A stretch of 64,000 nt of DNA from Hygrocybe punicea (Eukaryota; Basidiomycota; Agaricomycetes; Agaricales; Hygrophoraceae), in NCBI GenBank assembly GCA_963556145.1, contig OY744469.1, positions 1,674,001-1,738,000 on the forward strand, read 5' to 3'. Positions within the stretch are counted from its first letter, which is position 1. Each line of letters begins with the position of its first letter. This document shows positions 48,111 to 59,955 of the stretch, piece after piece. The position numbers and the translations under genes are program-made. The notes below the pieces were generated by a model. The model did not search any database. It saw nothing but the letters and a program-made list of their open reading frames with translations, and was not told where the DNA came from.

Positions 48111-48657
48111 GTGTCAGGAATTTTCCATGGCTCGAAAAATCAAATGTGATTGTGAGAAAGAGGCTAACGTTTAAAGGTAGTTCAGTGGGTGTGCTCCATC
48201 CAGGCAAAAATCTCACCACTCTGGGAGAAAGTAGCACCTAGACAATGTATCAATGACATCAATAAAGCGTACAGCACAGGGCAGTGAGGATAGAGCTTAC
48301 TTTGTTGCCATTGTCTGTTTGATATCTGGTGAGGGTGATTGCAAAAGGTTCCAGTCTCGAGTTCTCAGTCTCTTTGGTTCTTATGCTACAATGAAAATGC
48401 CATCAACTTGAACTTGGGCTATCAATCTGAACAACTCATGAATATGCAAACCCTCCAAGATTCTTGACTTCCCATTCAAAATCATCCTTTCCACAGAGTT
48501 CGGCTTCATTGTTAATATCCTTGCAACTGAGATATATATCCCAATTTCTCACAGATCTATTTGCATTGAACCTGCTGACATTGCTGATTGTGACTTTGTT
48601 GTTGCCCTTTCATTTGACCTTCCACTAGTTGTTATTATTATCAGAAAAATCATCTCA
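48111..48657. other. Nothing identified
   Basis: No gene, RNA or repeat is recognised; possibly the degenerate 3' part of the retroelement. Confidence 0.3.
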
Positions 48658-49258
48658 TTATTGACACTGGATTCTCACCCGCTGAAACTCATTTGTCAAG
48701 TCTAACCTTTTCGCATTTACAGCAGTGTTATTGGTCTCCCCTGACATACTAAGCATGAAGGCACCATCCAGGCTTTGAATCCAGTAAGTTTGCTCTTTCA
48801 AGGTGACCTCAGCAGGAATCAAGGGATCTATCTGTGACATCACTTCTATAAGTTTCCACATGTGATCATTGGTTGCCCAGTCCTAATTAGATAGAAGTTA
48901 TGGAGATGAGTTCAACAACCAAGATAAGAATTCAGAGGACGTACTCGCCGAGTAGCCAAGAACTCCACCTGCAATAGACATGTAATTCAGAAGGACGGTT
49001 CATGGACGCCAGTGCAAGTGAGCACATACACTATCTGTGGAGATATCAAACCAAAGGAGACGAGTCCCAGTCAGATCATCAGTGTAGGCAATCCTGATTA
49101 CAAAAATTAGTGCATGATGATCAAACTGCACTAGCAGTAGTAGACTGACAGGAATACCCCATCCATACCTCACAATGGGGATGTTCTGAGTCCTAAATTT
49201 ATTTAGGCTCGGTCTTATGTGACCTGAGCCTCCCAAATCAAAATTCCACTCTAATGTC
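48658..49258 (-). CDS. Unidentified spliced gene fragment
   Basis: Several exons join cleanly on the minus strand: EWNFDLGGSGHIRPSL to PIVR, then IAYTDDLTGTRLLWFDI, a short exon GGVLGYSA, and DWATNDHMWKLIEVM through to a stop at 48658. The introns are 50-75 bp with normal GT..AG ends. It looks like the C-terminal part of a protein but I do not recognise the family, and I cannot find its upstream exons in 49259-50850. It could be a truncated gene. Confidence 0.45.
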
Positions 49259-50850
49259 GTGGCAAATGCCAAGTTTGGTCATGTTTACTTTCTCACGCAT
49301 TTTCTCCTTTGCACAAACAATTCTAGGCAGGCCAGATTTAACATTATGCAGTCCATATTTTTTCCATTTATCATTGACTATTAATACACTTCATGTAAGA
49401 TTTTCATAGGATTCAATGTGGTGGAACATGTGTGGTAACCATATATATGTCAAAATGGGCAAAAACCAATTCCCCAACTTTGGTTTCCCCTTTTTTCACA
49501 AAATCCTATGCAAAAAAAAATAACTAGAAAATCCCAGTATTGAGAAGGTTCTTTACACCAATTTTGTGCATAACAGGCATCAATCAAGACAATATTTGAG
49601 GCCTCATGACAAAATGAAGATCGGCTATGTCTGAGCATGATGATTTGACCCACTAACCATTGTTGCACTTCTGATGTGACTACAGAAAGAGCATTCTTGG
49701 TCATGTTAAGGCCTAGAGTGGTGGAGTGACACCCCATCATGGGTGTGCAAAGGAACATTAAACCATGACATTGTAGTCCCCATACAAAAATTGTGATTTC
49801 CATTCTTCTTGTTGATATAAAAATATACACAAAATGTAATGGGGTAGCTAGGCCACTGCCATTTCATTCAAGCCACATACTGGATGGAATTCTATCTTTC
49901 AATTGCTCAAGAATTTCCATAAGTGGATTGCAGCCTTAGACATGAAGTGAGGCAATACTTGTCCTGACTCCCAGCCTGTTGGTCATCCTGGTAACCTTGT
50001 GCAATGGCAACCAAGTTTTTTCCACTAACTTGTTCAACTCAATTTGCTCACATTTATTTGCATATTGATTCCACCAAACCACCAATTATCTTGTCTCTCA
50101 GCCTCCTGATGATTTCAGTCACAAGATCCAGACAACAACTTTATCCAATGCATTAACCTTTGTTCACAGAGACTGTTTAATCAGCCATCAATGTCATTGC
50201 CAATCCTATGGCCAGCTGCGCAACTTTGTTGAGTTGGTAAATGCATTCCGAAAGGCAAATGTTTGAGCTTTAACCATGTACTTCACAGTTGCATGGGAGG
50301 TTGGGTGTAGTAGATTCGAGCCCTCAATGAAGTTTATTGTTTTTGATAAACCAAGGCAATATCCAAACACTTGCTGCCAGGATGCGCAACAGCAGTGTCT
50401 TAGGAATGTCAATCCTGGGATATGAACCTCCTGAGAAGTGTTAGTATAATCTCAGCCCAATCACCTTCAGAAAGATGTGAATGGACATGTGCAGGCAAAC
50501 TCTCTTAAGATCAACGTGATGATAGACAATTCATGATTGTGTTCATGTGAAGGATGGGCAGTTTGTGATGGACCTCAAGTGGACGCATGAGCCCGGCAAC
50601 CAAATTTCAACCGATTCTCACCATCAACTTGATCATCAGCGTGGCGCAAAGGAACCTTGTGGAGCAGTTCTCATTTGAACGTGCGATTCAGGACACAGAA
50701 AAAAAATCAGGCACTGAAGGTAAATGATAACCATTGCACCAGTGGGAAAGAGTTCCTGGGACCAGGATATCATATATTGGAATGAACATTCCAATTTATA
50801 TAACAGGCCTGCTGCTGAGTTGACAAATGACTACAATACATGGTTCTTGA
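49259..50850. other. 1.6 kb with no recognised gene
   Basis: No convincing coding exon, repeat or RNA gene was found on either strand. A 126-codon minus-strand ORF at 49450-49830 lacks protein-like composition. It may hold missing 5' exons of the fragment at 48658-49258. Confidence 0.35.
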
Positions 50851-53507
50851 TCACAGATCACCAACACAACCTTCTTCCACCAAACACTGCTTTGCCAACA
50901 TTCCTGCCTTTCGTAATTTGGCTGTTGATGGTTTATCCACAATTGATAGTGAGTGTAAAATTCCTGGCTGATTTTGAAAGAGCCACATGAATTGGAGTAG
51001 TCCAATTCCATCTATCGCAGTGCTATGTTTGCTGTTCCTGATGAAATGGATGGCCAAGAGGAGTAAGATGGTGGAAACACATAAGCCTAGTGAGAGCTGT
51101 CAACCTGAGGATTCAGTAGCCTGCAAGCTGGCTATAATAATGATTCCCACACACAGGAATAACCATTAACTGAAAATGGTATGTGAAAACATTGAACATC
51201 ATTGAGTAAGCTTGTAACTTACATTAAGACGTGATAACAACAATACCTGAGTTGCAGTTGCTTGGCTATATGAACTTGTTGTCCAGGACCCTGGGTCAAT
51301 CAATGCTGGCTGGAGGTTGTTGACTTCTCCAATTGTCACATTAACCTTATAAATAGTATTTATTAACCACATACGGTTCCAGAACAATGCAGCTGTTGTG
51401 TTGGCCAGTGCATTCTCAAGCTGAGAGAGTGTCAGCTGAGGTAGATCCATTGGAGGAGTGTTGGGTGCAAAGATGGGCTTCATTCCCAGTTGGCCCATGA
51501 TATACCTATTTGACAAGGATCAGTTATTATTCTAGCAAGCTTAATCACCAGGAAATAGAACAAACTCTTCAGTGAATGATATTTGATCACATGCACTGAT
51601 GGGGGTTCCATTGTCCGCAGGAATAGTGAGATCACATGGGCATTTCACAAGGTTTGATTTGCCATCCTGGCCCAACATTGAACCCCACTGTTGAGTCAAA
51701 CAACTTTGTGAGGATCATGATGACAAAAGGTTGAGACATACAAAATCAATGAAAGGATAGTGGGGATCAGATCCAGATGGAGGTGCCCAAACATCCCAAA
51801 TTGAAGAGGCATTAGTCTCAGATGGACCGTCAAACATCATCTGTGATTGAGTGTCTACAGTGACTGTGTGGTTTACAGCAGATAGTGTGCAACCCAAGAT
51901 CTGCATTGCATAGATTGTTGCAGGAGGAAATTGTGTTCTAGCATCACAAAATGGGCCACCCCCATTGTGAACAAAGGGAACTGCAAAGTGGATGAGTGAA
52001 TTAGGTAATTTGAACACAGGGGAGGGGCAGACTTATGTTCATTGGTGGGATCATCTCCATCATGGAGCCAATACCACCATTTGAGTCAGTGAAGTTGAGG
52101 GTTGAGAGGAAAATAGACCATGCCCCCTAGAAAACATGCTTGTGAATATGAAACACAACAGGGTTGATGTCATACAGAGGTAGGTGCCTTTGGATCTTCT
52201 ACAGCAAGTCCAATTTTTTGGAAAACATTTGGAGCTAAACGATATTGGCTTGTAGGTTGTCATCAAATGGGTATCCTTACTCACAGGTATACTTAAAGGC
52301 AGCCAATGAATTGAGGTATTGATAATGCTGAGGAGCTAATGTTGAATAGGATGTGGTTGCGTTTTTCCCTGACATGAGCGTGGATTGTCCCAGTGCAGAG
52401 ACACCAGAAATTGCTCCGCATTTAACAATAAATGTTGTTGCATCAACAGTGACGTTGCCACTTGGACCGTAATCCAAGGGAATATCATACAGAGTAGAGT
52501 TTCGTAATCCAGGAGTGCGTATTTGGTCTAACCGCCCAAGCACAGACAGTAGAAGGCTTGAATCCTGATATAACGAGCGTGAAATTCTACAACACATGTG
52601 AGTTAGCCAGATATCCTAGATCTGAGATACATACATTCCATTTCCAGGAATGACTGGCAGTCTGGCTTTGGTCCTGACCATAACCTCCTCGGTACTGTTG
52701 AATGGCTGGAGAATAAAGATAGACGGAGTGTAGATGTGGAGTATGGCAATGCAGCCAAGGTATATTCCGATAGTGAGCGTACCCCAAAATGAAGCAGGGA
52801 TGGAAATCTGTCGCCAGATACTCTGAAGTGCAGCACCAAGTCCATTCCACGCATTAAATCTGTCATGGGTAGCCGTGATTGTCTGTCGTGTCAGGAGGTC
52901 ATGCCGCATTGCGAGTTGTTGCGTTACAGCCACCAAAGCAGCACCGTAGACCTATCCATAAATTTGTAGCATCTAGATGCTACAGGAACCTAAGAGCACT
53001 CACAGTAATGAAAATTTGCATGGATGTGATGATCGCTGCGGACATGATACTGGTACGAGGGCCAACGGGGACTGTTGCCCGTTGTTCCACCTTGAGATAC
53101 CATATGACCAGAAGCAGGACGTGAAGGAGAACCAGGCCACCATGAAGAGAGAGAGAGAGAAAACGCAGTCCATGTATAAACTTCAATGACGCGAAACGGT
53201 TTTGTTTGACTTGTATCTTCTCCGAGGATCTGGCCTGGGAGTGCTGAGCGAATTCCTCAGGCAGTCGCCCTTCTGCAATAATTGATTGCGAGCCGCCCGA
53301 GGTTATAGGCATTGTAACGTCAGCTGCGTTCTGTTCGCTGGAATAGGGAGATGCGTGGCTGTCTGCCATGGCGTCAGTGAGATGCCTTCCCAGGTTACTA
53401 CGAGGACGTTTATTTTGCTCATCTTGATAGTGGACGGAAGGGAGCCCGGTTGTGTGAAGAAGAATGGAAGCCTCGGAGTACGGAATGATATCGGCAGGAA
53501 TATCCAT
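50851..53507 (-). CDS. Basidiomycete-type multi-exon membrane protein, unknown function
   Basis: About nine exons join in frame: ITSMQIFIT to VYGAALVAV, PGNGI to ISRSLYQ, KYT to SPNVFQ, then blocks with SIFLSTLNFTDSNGG, PFVHNGGGPFC, WGSMLGQDGKSN and GQLGMKPIFAPN. The cytosolic N-terminus of about 100 residues is followed by membrane helices (HGGLVLLHVLLLVIWYL, SAAIITSMQIFIT, FWGTLTIGIYLGCIAILHI). A large loop with several NxT/NxS sites follows, then a C-terminal helix (LGLCVSTILLLLAIHF) and a cytosolic tail with LLQFMWLFQNQP. I recognise the layout as a large agaricomycete family of uncharacterised membrane proteins. No break was seen. The start is the first Met of the open frame (MDIPADII). 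Confidence 0.75.
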
Positions 53508-54094
53508 TGCTCACGACGAAGAGGCTTCTTGGAGCCCAGGAAGAATTCGGAACAGTAACCTCACATGGATGCGGTATACCTGGAACAAATGATGTTGTGG
53601 GCGGCGTAGAGACTCCGGAGTGAACCTTCACTGCTCGACGCATAGTACGGCTTATGAACATTAGTAACGCTTCATCCCATCTGATGACCTCTTTGACAAG
53701 TGTTCTGAGAGTAGCGCTCGTAACCGGGTGTTGATAACATATTGGGACTCGTCACCATCGCCTCAGACGGCGGCGAAACAGGTTAACATTGCAGTCATGG
53801 TGCACAAGCAATTATTACTTTGACCGTCGTCCAAAAACAAGCAAGCACCCACTGGCAACCCCAAAGCGAAGAGAGGCAGTCGTCGTTGTCAGACAAGTAA
53901 GCCAGATTGTACCGTTACTCGCAGAACATGACGAACGGATTTTTACAAACGGATTTTTACAACGTCACATTTATATATTTATATTTTGGGTTGGCTAAGC
54001 AGCGTGCGAATCCAAACAACTCTGAGTCGCCGTCGCTACTGGTTTGCGATCCATTTTTGTCTGTGCAGCCTTCCGGCAGCCCCAGGGGCATTAA
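53508..54094. promoter_or_regulatory. Divergent intergenic region
   Basis: Lies between the starts of the membrane-protein gene (-) and the TFIIE-alpha copy (+). No named motif was seen; short duplicated phrases such as ACGGATTTTTACAA occur at 53936-53960. Confidence 0.35.
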
Positions 54095-55962
54095 ATGGCA
54101 ACGAAGGACGAACAAGAAACTCTCCGTCTCCTTGTTCAACACGTCTCCCGCGCCTTTTACGAGCCAAAATACACTATTATCCTGGATCAGCTTGCCTGGA
54201 AGCCGGTGTAAGTATTTGCCAAAAATGAAAGCTTTGTCCTGCTGTGGTCTGCATTTCACATCACTCTTTTTTCTCTTAACCATTTGCTGCCGTACGTAGT
54301 CTCAAAGACGATGACCTCGCTGGAAGAATGGGGTTGCAGTCCAAGGAGTTGAATAAGCTCATGGCTGTCCTGTCGAATGATCGTCTAATTCAGATGTGGG
54401 TCAATTGTCTCCCGTTCCTGTTTCCCATCAACTTCACTTCCTTGCCCAGCTATCGTCAGAATGAGCTCAAAGAAGGCGCACAACGCGCCGTCGGAAAGCA
54501 ATACTACTACATCGACTACCAGCACTTTTGCAACGTCGTCAAATGGCGGATCGCCAAGATGCGGGGCATCGTCGATTCTACCCTTCGCAATGTGCTTGAT
54601 CTGCATTGTACCTGCTTCCGTAACGCTCATTTCTCCCCAACCCATAGGAACTCGATAACAAAGGCCACATCTACCCGCAATGCCATAAATCATATCCTGC
54701 ATTGGATGTTTTAGGGTTCATGGACGTCGCACGGGGCGCCTTCATTTGCCATGCTGAACTGGTGGACAATGAGAACGCAGAGAGTGTGAGAGGCAGTCAG
54801 GATCGGATGCAGAGATTCAATAAACAGATGCGTTTCATCACGAAGGGGCTGCAAAAGAGCGAGGCTATGGTCATGCCCGCGTATGTTTTCCACGAATACT
54901 ATTTACCACGATGTCTCACTTTCATTCCTCCGGTCCTTCAGTTTCGACGTTGCTTGGTGGGTGAAGAATAATCCGAGTGACGCGGATAAACAAAAAGGCT
55001 CTCAGTCTGGCTCTGGCCTGAAAGTCGCCGGCTCTGGCCCAGGAGTTGGGAAAGAGGACGACGGCATTGGTGTTATGATGTCGATGGACAAGGACGAGTC
55101 AACGCGGAGACTGGAGTAGGAGGCAGAGGCAGCAGCAAAGAGGCAGCGGAATGCGCTTCCAGCGTGGCATTTGAAAAGCACTATATCAGGCGATTTAACG
55201 GCGCTGGGCATTAAGGAGACTGCCAGGGCGGAGACTGCTGCTGCAGCGGCGTCGACGTCGAACGACAACATTTTGAAGGGCCTGGGCATTTTCGGGGCTT
55301 CACGTACGGACCCAATGCCTTCAACATTTGTGGAAGATATTAAACCAGTCATCAATCGTGAATCCGACTGTGAGTATGCGTGATCTTCTACAAATGTTAC
55401 TTCCCTACCGTATAATAGAATACTGACCAAACCCCTGCAACTAGATTATGACCAATACTATGCATCCCTGGCCGCATCATCGGCGACTTCGACGCAAGCC
55501 ACTCCTTCTGGACTAGGCACCTCGGGAAGTGATGATTTCGGCGAATTCCCAGAAGATGAGGACCAAAAACCATCCGTTGAATATCTAGACTCGTTGAATG
55601 ATTATAGAAAGCAATCATGATCGCAGGAGAATGAAGGAATCGGACAAAAGAAGATCGCAAGGATGGGGGGCACGTACGTTTATGGTCATGGCATGGGTAA
55701 TGCCAATGGAGAGCATGGCAGTTCAGGCGTTGGGTTGCATAGAGGCGGATGCCCTGATGGTAGATGACGTAGTACCCCAGGACGATCCGTTCACGGTTGG
55801 TTTCTTCTTTGTCCTGCGACCTGTTACCATCACGTTCTTACTCTCCGTTCTATAGTAAATGGTGCATCGAAGCCGTTTTCGAAAGTTACGGAGGAAGATC
55901 AGGAACTGATGACTCCGGAGGAATACACGGCGCATTTTGAGGTTTTTCAGGCGCGAGCGTAG
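54095..55962 (+). pseudogene. tfa1: Degraded copy of TFIIE alpha subunit
   Basis: The winged-helix part is well kept (MATKDEQETLRLLVQHV, ILDQLAWKPV, LSNDRLIQIYRQNE, YYYIDYQHFCNVV) across introns near 54210, 54395 and 54592. The zinc ribbon that follows (GHIYPQCHKSY .. GAFICHAELVDN) has only two of the four cysteines normal for the family: the first is Tyr, and the second CxxC pair is shortened to one Cys. An in-frame TAG at 55117-55119 interrupts a frame that continues similar to the family, a TGA follows at 55618-55620, and the C-terminal VTEEDQELMTPEEYTAHF is reached only after a frame change. The general transcription factor is essential, so a working copy should exist elsewhere. A truncated expressed protein or base errors are alternatives. 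Confidence 0.7.
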
Positions 55963-56173
55963 TGGACATATATTTAGCTTATACATTACTAGTCACATAA
56001 AAATTCGCCGCTCTTTGTCACAGGCATGCCTTCACATGCACCGGCGTAAGTAGGGGATCAAGGATACAACCACCCTTATTATACATTATATATTGATGTT
56101 GGATCCATGTCACCGTAAAAGTACACATGTACATTTCTTTTGTTCATCATACCGATCTTGTGAGTGTTTACAC

Positions 56174-56650
56174 TCAAAAGACCTCCCGCCGGAAGACCAA
56201 CTTCGTGCCAGTGTCACGCTTGAGATTGTCGAGCACCTCTCCCAACACACCACCTACAAACAGGAAGCACCAGAAGGAGGTCAATCAAGGTCCATTCCAA
56301 TACATGATTTTTGCAAGATCACGAGAGTCACTCACCGCCAGGATGCTCAATCTTGTTCAAGATCGACAGTCCCTTTTCAAGGTTCGCGTCGGGGCTCACA
56401 GGAATCGCGTCGGACGCAAAATCTTCCACCTTGCCGCTGACCTTGAGTGCCGCACTGAGGGGTTTGCCGACTACGGGAATGAATGTGGCCACTTTAGACC
56501 TGACCGAGGATGTAGTCGACAGGAGCTTGAGTCCGAATTTTGCGACCTTCGTGGCTGGTGGCCCATTTTCTTTCGCAAATTCAGCCGCTGTGCAGCAAAA
56601 CTTTAGTACCGGACTTGACGCCAGTCTGAACCCCCTTACTACATCGGACA
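56174..56650 (-). CDS. Small ORF of unknown function, 5' side abutting a palindromic element
   Basis: Two exons (about 56330-56650 and 56174-56264) join over a GTGAGT..TTGTAG intron: EHPGG to GVLGEVLDNLKRDTG, ending REVF at 56174. The product is Ala/Lys/Val-rich (KVAKFGLKLLSTTSSVRS, FIPVVGKPLSAALKV) with amphipathic character and no known domain. I see no ATG at the right place; the frame runs into the element beginning at 56665, so the start may have been removed by that insertion. Confidence 0.4.
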
Positions 56651-56800
56651 GACCCACGTTCCTATGACGTTCCACGTGCACTTTTATTATTTGCGCGATA
56701 AACACCGCGCGCGATTTTGGGTATCTTTTTTTCTCCTGCCTTCTCTTGCCTTTCTACCCTTGCCCACCACTCCTGCTCTACTCACAAGGCGATGGCGGAC

Positions 56801-56894
56801 GATGGAGAGCAAGCCGGGAGGGTGGTGCGCCCACGTACCGGCACAGGTAAGTCACCACCATCTGGCTTCTACTAACAACAACCACTATGACCAG
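56801..56894 (+). other. ATG-led cassette with hairpin and intron-like segment (left arm)
   Basis: An ATG frame (MADDGEQAGRVVRPRTG) includes GTGGTGCGCCCAC, then GTAAGT opens a 48-bp segment (56847-56894) with a perfect TACTAAC branch box and ATGACCAG end. The right arm carries the same cassette on the minus strand (intron-like segment 57907-57958). After splicing, the frame stops about 12 codons later, so coding value is doubtful. Confidence 0.5.
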
Positions 56895-57027
56895 GCGATG
56901 TCAGCATCACTGGAAACAGACAACGAGGATGAACCGGAGCAAGAGCAACAGTGGGGGAACGAGGACAACAAGTCCCCACCCTTCTCTCTGTAGCCCAGCC
57001 CCTCCACCACCTCCCCAAACCAACCAC

Positions 57028-57084
57028 CACCTCGCGAATGGGTACGGCAGCGTCAATTGACGCGTGCACGGCATTCGCGAGGTG
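57028..57084. repeat. Double-palindrome motif, copy 1
   Basis: Outer arms CACCTCGCGAATG and CATTCGCGAGGTG (13 bp, perfect), inner perfect palindrome GCGTCAATTGACGC, with unpaired linkers of 9 and 8 bases between. 57 bp in all. Confidence 0.9.
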
Positions 57085-57198
57085 AACACAAGGCTGACGA
57101 CAATGGACAGGGCAGGAACAGTGGGAAAGGGAACGAGGACAACAAGTCCCCATCCCTCTCCCTGCTGCCCAGCCCTCTGTCGCCTCCCGAGCCCACCA

Positions 57199-57255
57199 CA
57201 CCTCGCGAATGGGTACGGCCACGTCAATTGACGTGTGTACGACATTCGCGAGGTG
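57199..57255. repeat. Double-palindrome motif, copy 2
   Basis: Same outer arms as copy 1. The inner palindrome is ACGTCAATTGACGT, so its outermost pair has changed G-C to A-T on both sides together. Confidence 0.9.
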
Positions 57256-57538
57256 TTCAGGCCACCCGCCCTTTCACAGTTGCTGTGGAAGGTGCATATA
57301 AGTAGGTATTTTTCATTTTTTTAAATATACATATACTTAGGTAGGCTACGTAGAGATTTGCAAAAGAAAAGAAAAAACAAGTATATCTACTGAAAACCTT
57401 GTGAAACGTAGACGCACAGGTTCGCGAGATGGAGGCAGGGCTACAGGGAGAGGGTGAGGCCATGTTGTCCTCATTCCCCCCTCAATGTTGTTCTTGCCCC
57501 CATCCAGCCTCGTTGTTGCTGTTTCCTTCGATGTCGAT

Positions 57539-57595
57539 GTCCTCTCGAAAGCCGTGCACGCGTCAATTGACGCGGCCGTACCCATTTGCGAGGTG
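57539..57595. repeat. Double-palindrome motif, copy 3 (right arm)
   Basis: Inner palindrome GCGTCAATTGACGC. The outer arms are degraded (CTCTCGAAAG against CATTTGCGAGGTG). Mirror of the left-arm copies. Confidence 0.8.
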
Positions 57596-57715
57596 TGGTG
57601 GGCTCGGGAGGCGGGGGAGGTGACAGAGGGCTGGGCAGCAGGGAGAGGGATGGGGACTTGTCCTCGTTCCCTTTCCCACTGTTCCTGCCCTGTCCATTGT
57701 CGTCAGCCTTGTGTT

Positions 57716-57772
57716 CACCTCGCGAATGCCGTGCACGCGTCAATTGACGCCGCCGTACCCATTCGCGAGGTG
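57716..57772. repeat. Double-palindrome motif, copy 4 (right arm)
   Basis: Perfect outer arms CACCTCGCGAATG and CATTCGCGAGGTG with core GCGTCAATTGACGC. Mirror of copy 1. Confidence 0.9.
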
Positions 57773-58290
57773 GTGGTTGGTTTGGGGAGGCGGTGGAGGG
57801 CTGGGCTACAGGGAGAAGGGTGGGGACTTGTTGTCCTCGTTCCCCCACCGTTGCTCTTGCTCCGGTTCATCCTCGTTGTCACTGTTTCCAGTGATGCCGA
57901 CATCGCCTGGTCATAGTGGTTGTTAGAGAAGCCAGATGGTGAGGGACCGGTGACTTACCTGTGCCGGTACATGGGCACACCACCCTCCTGGCTTGCTCTC
58001 CATCGTCCGCCATCGCCTTGTGAGTAGAGCGGGGGTGGTGGGGAAGGGTAGGGGGGCAGGAGAAGGCAATAGAAAAAAAAGATACCCGAAATCGCGCAAA
58101 GGCGCGGTGTTTATCGCGCCAATAATAAAAGTGCACGTGGAACGTCATAGAGGCGTTCCTGAATCCTGAGAGGCGTTCCTGAATCCTGAGTCGTGACTGG
58201 TACATTTGGACATGATGCGCCCATGAAGAGGCGCTCTTTGCGAGTTGTTCCTTGCCCATCACCCGTCAAGACTTCGACTTCCTGCCCAGA

Positions 58291-59650
58291 ATGACCGTCA
58301 CCGCCCTCAGCAGCAGAGATCCCGCCACGCATCTGATTCTCTCACGGGGAGCGTCCATCGGACTCAGCATGGACTGTGTGGCAGGTGCAACGTCCACTAT
58401 TGCAGCAACAATCATTCTCGTGCTCATTTTCGTAAGGATCAGCACCTCTGTGATCGACGTACTCTGAGATCGCTTGTAGCACCGTTTGTCTAGGGAAGGG
58501 TGGTCAAACTGGGAAGCCCTGGATGTCTCGGTGGCGAGTCGATCGCTCTTACTACTTCAAGGCTTGTCTGGATAATTATTAACGTTATATCATTAGATTG
58601 CCTTGTTTCTGGCAGAACTCATCCAGGGCATTGGACACACCATGAGTTTGAAATGGGTGATTGAAGGGGCGTCATATACAAGCCCTTTCTGCACGGCTCA
58701 AGGTACGTTAGTATATGATGGCCTGCTTAGTATCATTTGCGTACGACTTTCTTCCTCTTTCAGCACTCTTGCAGCAGCTGTCAGAAGCCGGTGTTGCCCT
58801 GACTACGCTGGTAACCCTTAATCCGCACTCTGGCTATCCTAATTAACACTTTGGCCTGCAGACTATCGCCGTGCAGACCTTTTTGACCATATGGTGGCTC
58901 AAATACCTCAACAGAACCATCTCTCTGATCGTCGTTCTCGTTGAAGCTGTCTTCATAATCATCTTTGTCGGAGTGGGGTTTGGTCTCCACACTCACCCAC
59001 CGAAAGAATACTATGGGGCTCCCACACCGGTATGACATTAACCCTGTCTTTCTTTATTGGCGACACTGAGATGCGATAGTACTGGTGTTGGATCGGCAAC
59101 GCGTATAAGGGAGAACGTTTGGGTGGGGAGTACGTGTGGTTTTGGGTGACACTCATTGTTTCCCTTGGCTCATACGTCCCCCTCACCTTATTACATTTCA
59201 ACATTATCCGTCCGGGGACTAGTTGGTACAGGCCCAGAGCCGAAGTCAGGCTGCCCTCATCTCACCCCCATGGACGACCAGCAGGAAGCCTACCTCCTCG
59301 CCAGCTTGTAGATACGAGAGCGCAAGCCCACGGGCTCCCTAGTACCCCAGCGGATGTTCTCTCTCGGAAAGACATACAACTGTGGTCCACAATATTGTGG
59401 GTACTGCGTCGTTCATATCGAAACTTCATTGACCCCAGATACTAGCTACCCTGCGCTCTACTGCATTATGATCTTGCCCCTCAGTGTCGTTCGTTGGATC
59501 ACTTTTACAAAAGGACCTGTAAGCCCAGTTGCAACCTTCATTGTGGCGATTACCTTTTCGCTCAGTGGTATCGGGAATGCCCTTCTTTATGCTCTGACAC
59601 GAGATTTTTCCGGCCCGACGAGAGGCAAGAACCTCAGCCACCTGTCCTGA
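58291..59650 (+). CDS. Seven-transmembrane receptor, Git3/cAMP-receptor-like fungal GPCR
   Basis: Predicted plasma-membrane G-protein-coupled receptor. Hydrophobic helices appear in spliced exons: STIAATIILVLIFVRI, IALFLAELIQGIGHTM followed by KWVIEGASYTSPFCTAQ, LLQQLSEAGVALTTL with TIAVQTFLTIWWLKYL, ISLIVVLVEAVFIIIFV, YVWFWVTLIVSLGSYVPL, ALYCIMILPLSVVRWITF and VATFIVAITFSLSG. The CTAQ and conserved Trp/Cys pattern (YWCWIGNAY) fits the fungal Git3/Dictyostelium-cAR-like group, whose ligands are mostly unknown. I could not resolve the junction between the first helix and 58594, nor the one near 59230-59400, so the gene may have extra exons or damage there. The start is the first ATG (58291); it begins 144 bp after the palindromic element. 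Confidence 0.72.
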
Positions 59651-59955
59651 AGCTGCAAATGATACCACCAGAGGCTGCAAGCAACTCCACGGATTGAATC
59701 GGTGCAACAACAGTTTGGCACATTATTCAATTGATGGACTCGAGCTTCCATGCATACCCTTACTTAGCTCCCTAACAGTTCTTTCGATTCGGAACCCTAA
59801 TTCACAAAGTTGATTCATCCTATGTCTCCAATTTTTTTGCTCCGTCCTGTTGCATTCTCATGAGTCTTTCTATTAGTGGCGGGAAAGGTTGAGTTGCTCT
59901 GGCATCATGTAGCAATTTGGTAATTTTCTAATGGCACCTTGATCACATTCTCGAA
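59651..59955. other. Intergenic, nothing identified
   Basis: Lies between the receptor gene end and the convergent spliced fragment. No motif was recognised. Confidence 0.35.

Larger units (their letters stand above)
56665..58147. mobile_element. Palindromic TA-flanked element (1.5 kb) with four internal double palindromes
   Basis: Left end TGACGTTCCACGTGCAC and right end its complement, each flanked by TA (56663-56664 and 58148-58149). The arms mirror each other through GCGATAAACACCGCG, an ATG-led spliced cassette and two double-palindrome copies per arm. The centre is near 57340-57440. No transposase. To the right of it GGCGTTCCTGAATCCTGAGA is tandemly duplicated (58151-58190). Confidence 0.75.
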
